A DNA stretch of 64,000 bases from a virus, in IMG/VR virus record IMGVR_UViG_3300025816_000008, positions 1 to 64,000 of that record, one strand, 5' to 3'. Positions 63,771-64,000 of the stretch are shown piece by piece; the stretch's first letter is position 1, and the number at the start of each line of letters is the position of its first letter. The translations under genes were made by a program, and so were the position numbers. The notes beneath the pieces were generated by a model. That model was not told the DNA's origin. It searched no databases and worked only from the letters and a program-made list of their open reading frames with translations.

Positions 63771-64000
63771 ATGGCTAAGAAATCTAAAAATGTACATTAT
63801 GTAAATAATGCAGAATTTTCACAATCAGTTGTCAAATATGTAGAAACAGTAGCAAAAGCAAAGGCTGAAAAAAGTGAACTTCCAATAGTTCCTGATGATA
63901 TTGCTATATCTTTTTTAAAAATTGCTGAAAATCTTTCACATAAATCTAATTTTATTCGATACACTTATCGTGAAGAGATGGTTATGGACGCAGTTGAAAA
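63771..64000 (+). CDS. gp55: late transcription sigma factor gp55, N-terminal part (cut by window)
   Basis: The first 76 codons of a gene running off the right edge, with GGAG upstream. NVHYVNNAEFSQSVVKYVET aligns with the T4 gp55 YVNNKEL start, and PDDIAISFLKIAENLSHKSN then FIRYTYREEMVMDAVE with the IAEGLS...F...Y...EMI-D-I core. In T4 gp55 directs RNA polymerase to TATAAATA late promoters, which matches the many such sites in this window. Confidence 0.85.
   Translation, partial: MAKKSKNVHYVNNAEFSQSVVKYVETVAKAKAEKSELPIVPDDIAISFLKIAENLSHKSNFIRYTYREEMVMDAVE

Overview
The window is about 64 kb of an AT-rich, T4-like (contractile-tailed) phage genome. The evidence is an ordered T4-type virion module on the + strand: neck 13 and 14, tail 15, terminase 16 and 17, sheath 18, tube 19, portal 20, core 67-like and 68-like, protease 21, scaffold 22 and major capsid 23. 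It is followed by uvsY, uvsW and the start of the late sigma factor gene 55. Eleven TATAAATA-type late promoter sites (ten exact, one with a mismatch) precede the virion genes, as expected for a gp55/gp33/gp45 late system. The base composition, the very large repetitive tail-fibre genes and the many auxiliary metabolic-type genes resemble marine T4-like phages. The sequence does not identify the host, and no photosynthesis genes are seen.

Layout. 1-1465: end of a tail-fibre or baseplate module. 1470-6701: a mixed-strand cassette with a coiled-coil protein, three GT-A-like glycosyltransferases, a small methyltransferase, a sulfotransferase-like protein, a GT-B-like fragment and an unknown. 6687-19852: twenty tightly packed minus-strand genes. 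They encode seven 2-oxoglutarate/Fe(II) (double-stranded beta-helix) oxygenase candidates, three diiron fatty-acid desaturases, four radical-SAM proteins, two free-standing SPASM-like [Fe-S] proteins, a nitroreductase, a peroxiredoxin, a sulfotransferase and a GNAT-like protein. This set appears to be one operon read from a sigma70-like promoter at 19896-19924. 20017-46586: plus-strand adhesion module, including a 4427-residue tail fibre with two tandem-repeat arrays and two YadA-head-like regions, then large lectin-like and beta-propeller-like proteins. 46648-59912: neck, tail, packaging and head genes. 59913-60711: a small terminator-bounded pair of unknown genes with its own sigma70-like promoter. 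60712-64000: a tail-tube-fold protein, uvsY, uvsW, a small acidic protein, a divergent promoter region and gene 55 (cut by the window edge).

How it fits together. The late genes build the head, tail and adhesins. The minus-strand island has a host-type rather than a late promoter, so it is probably expressed early or in the middle of infection. It combines O2-dependent iron enzymes (desaturases, 2OG oxygenases) with radical-SAM enzymes, redox helpers and transferases. It could remodel host lipids or small molecules, or modify proteins or glycans of the host surface or of the phage fibres. The substrate cannot be read from the sequence. This island, and in particular its duplicated radical-SAM core plus separate SPASM gene pairs, is the best candidate for an undescribed system here.
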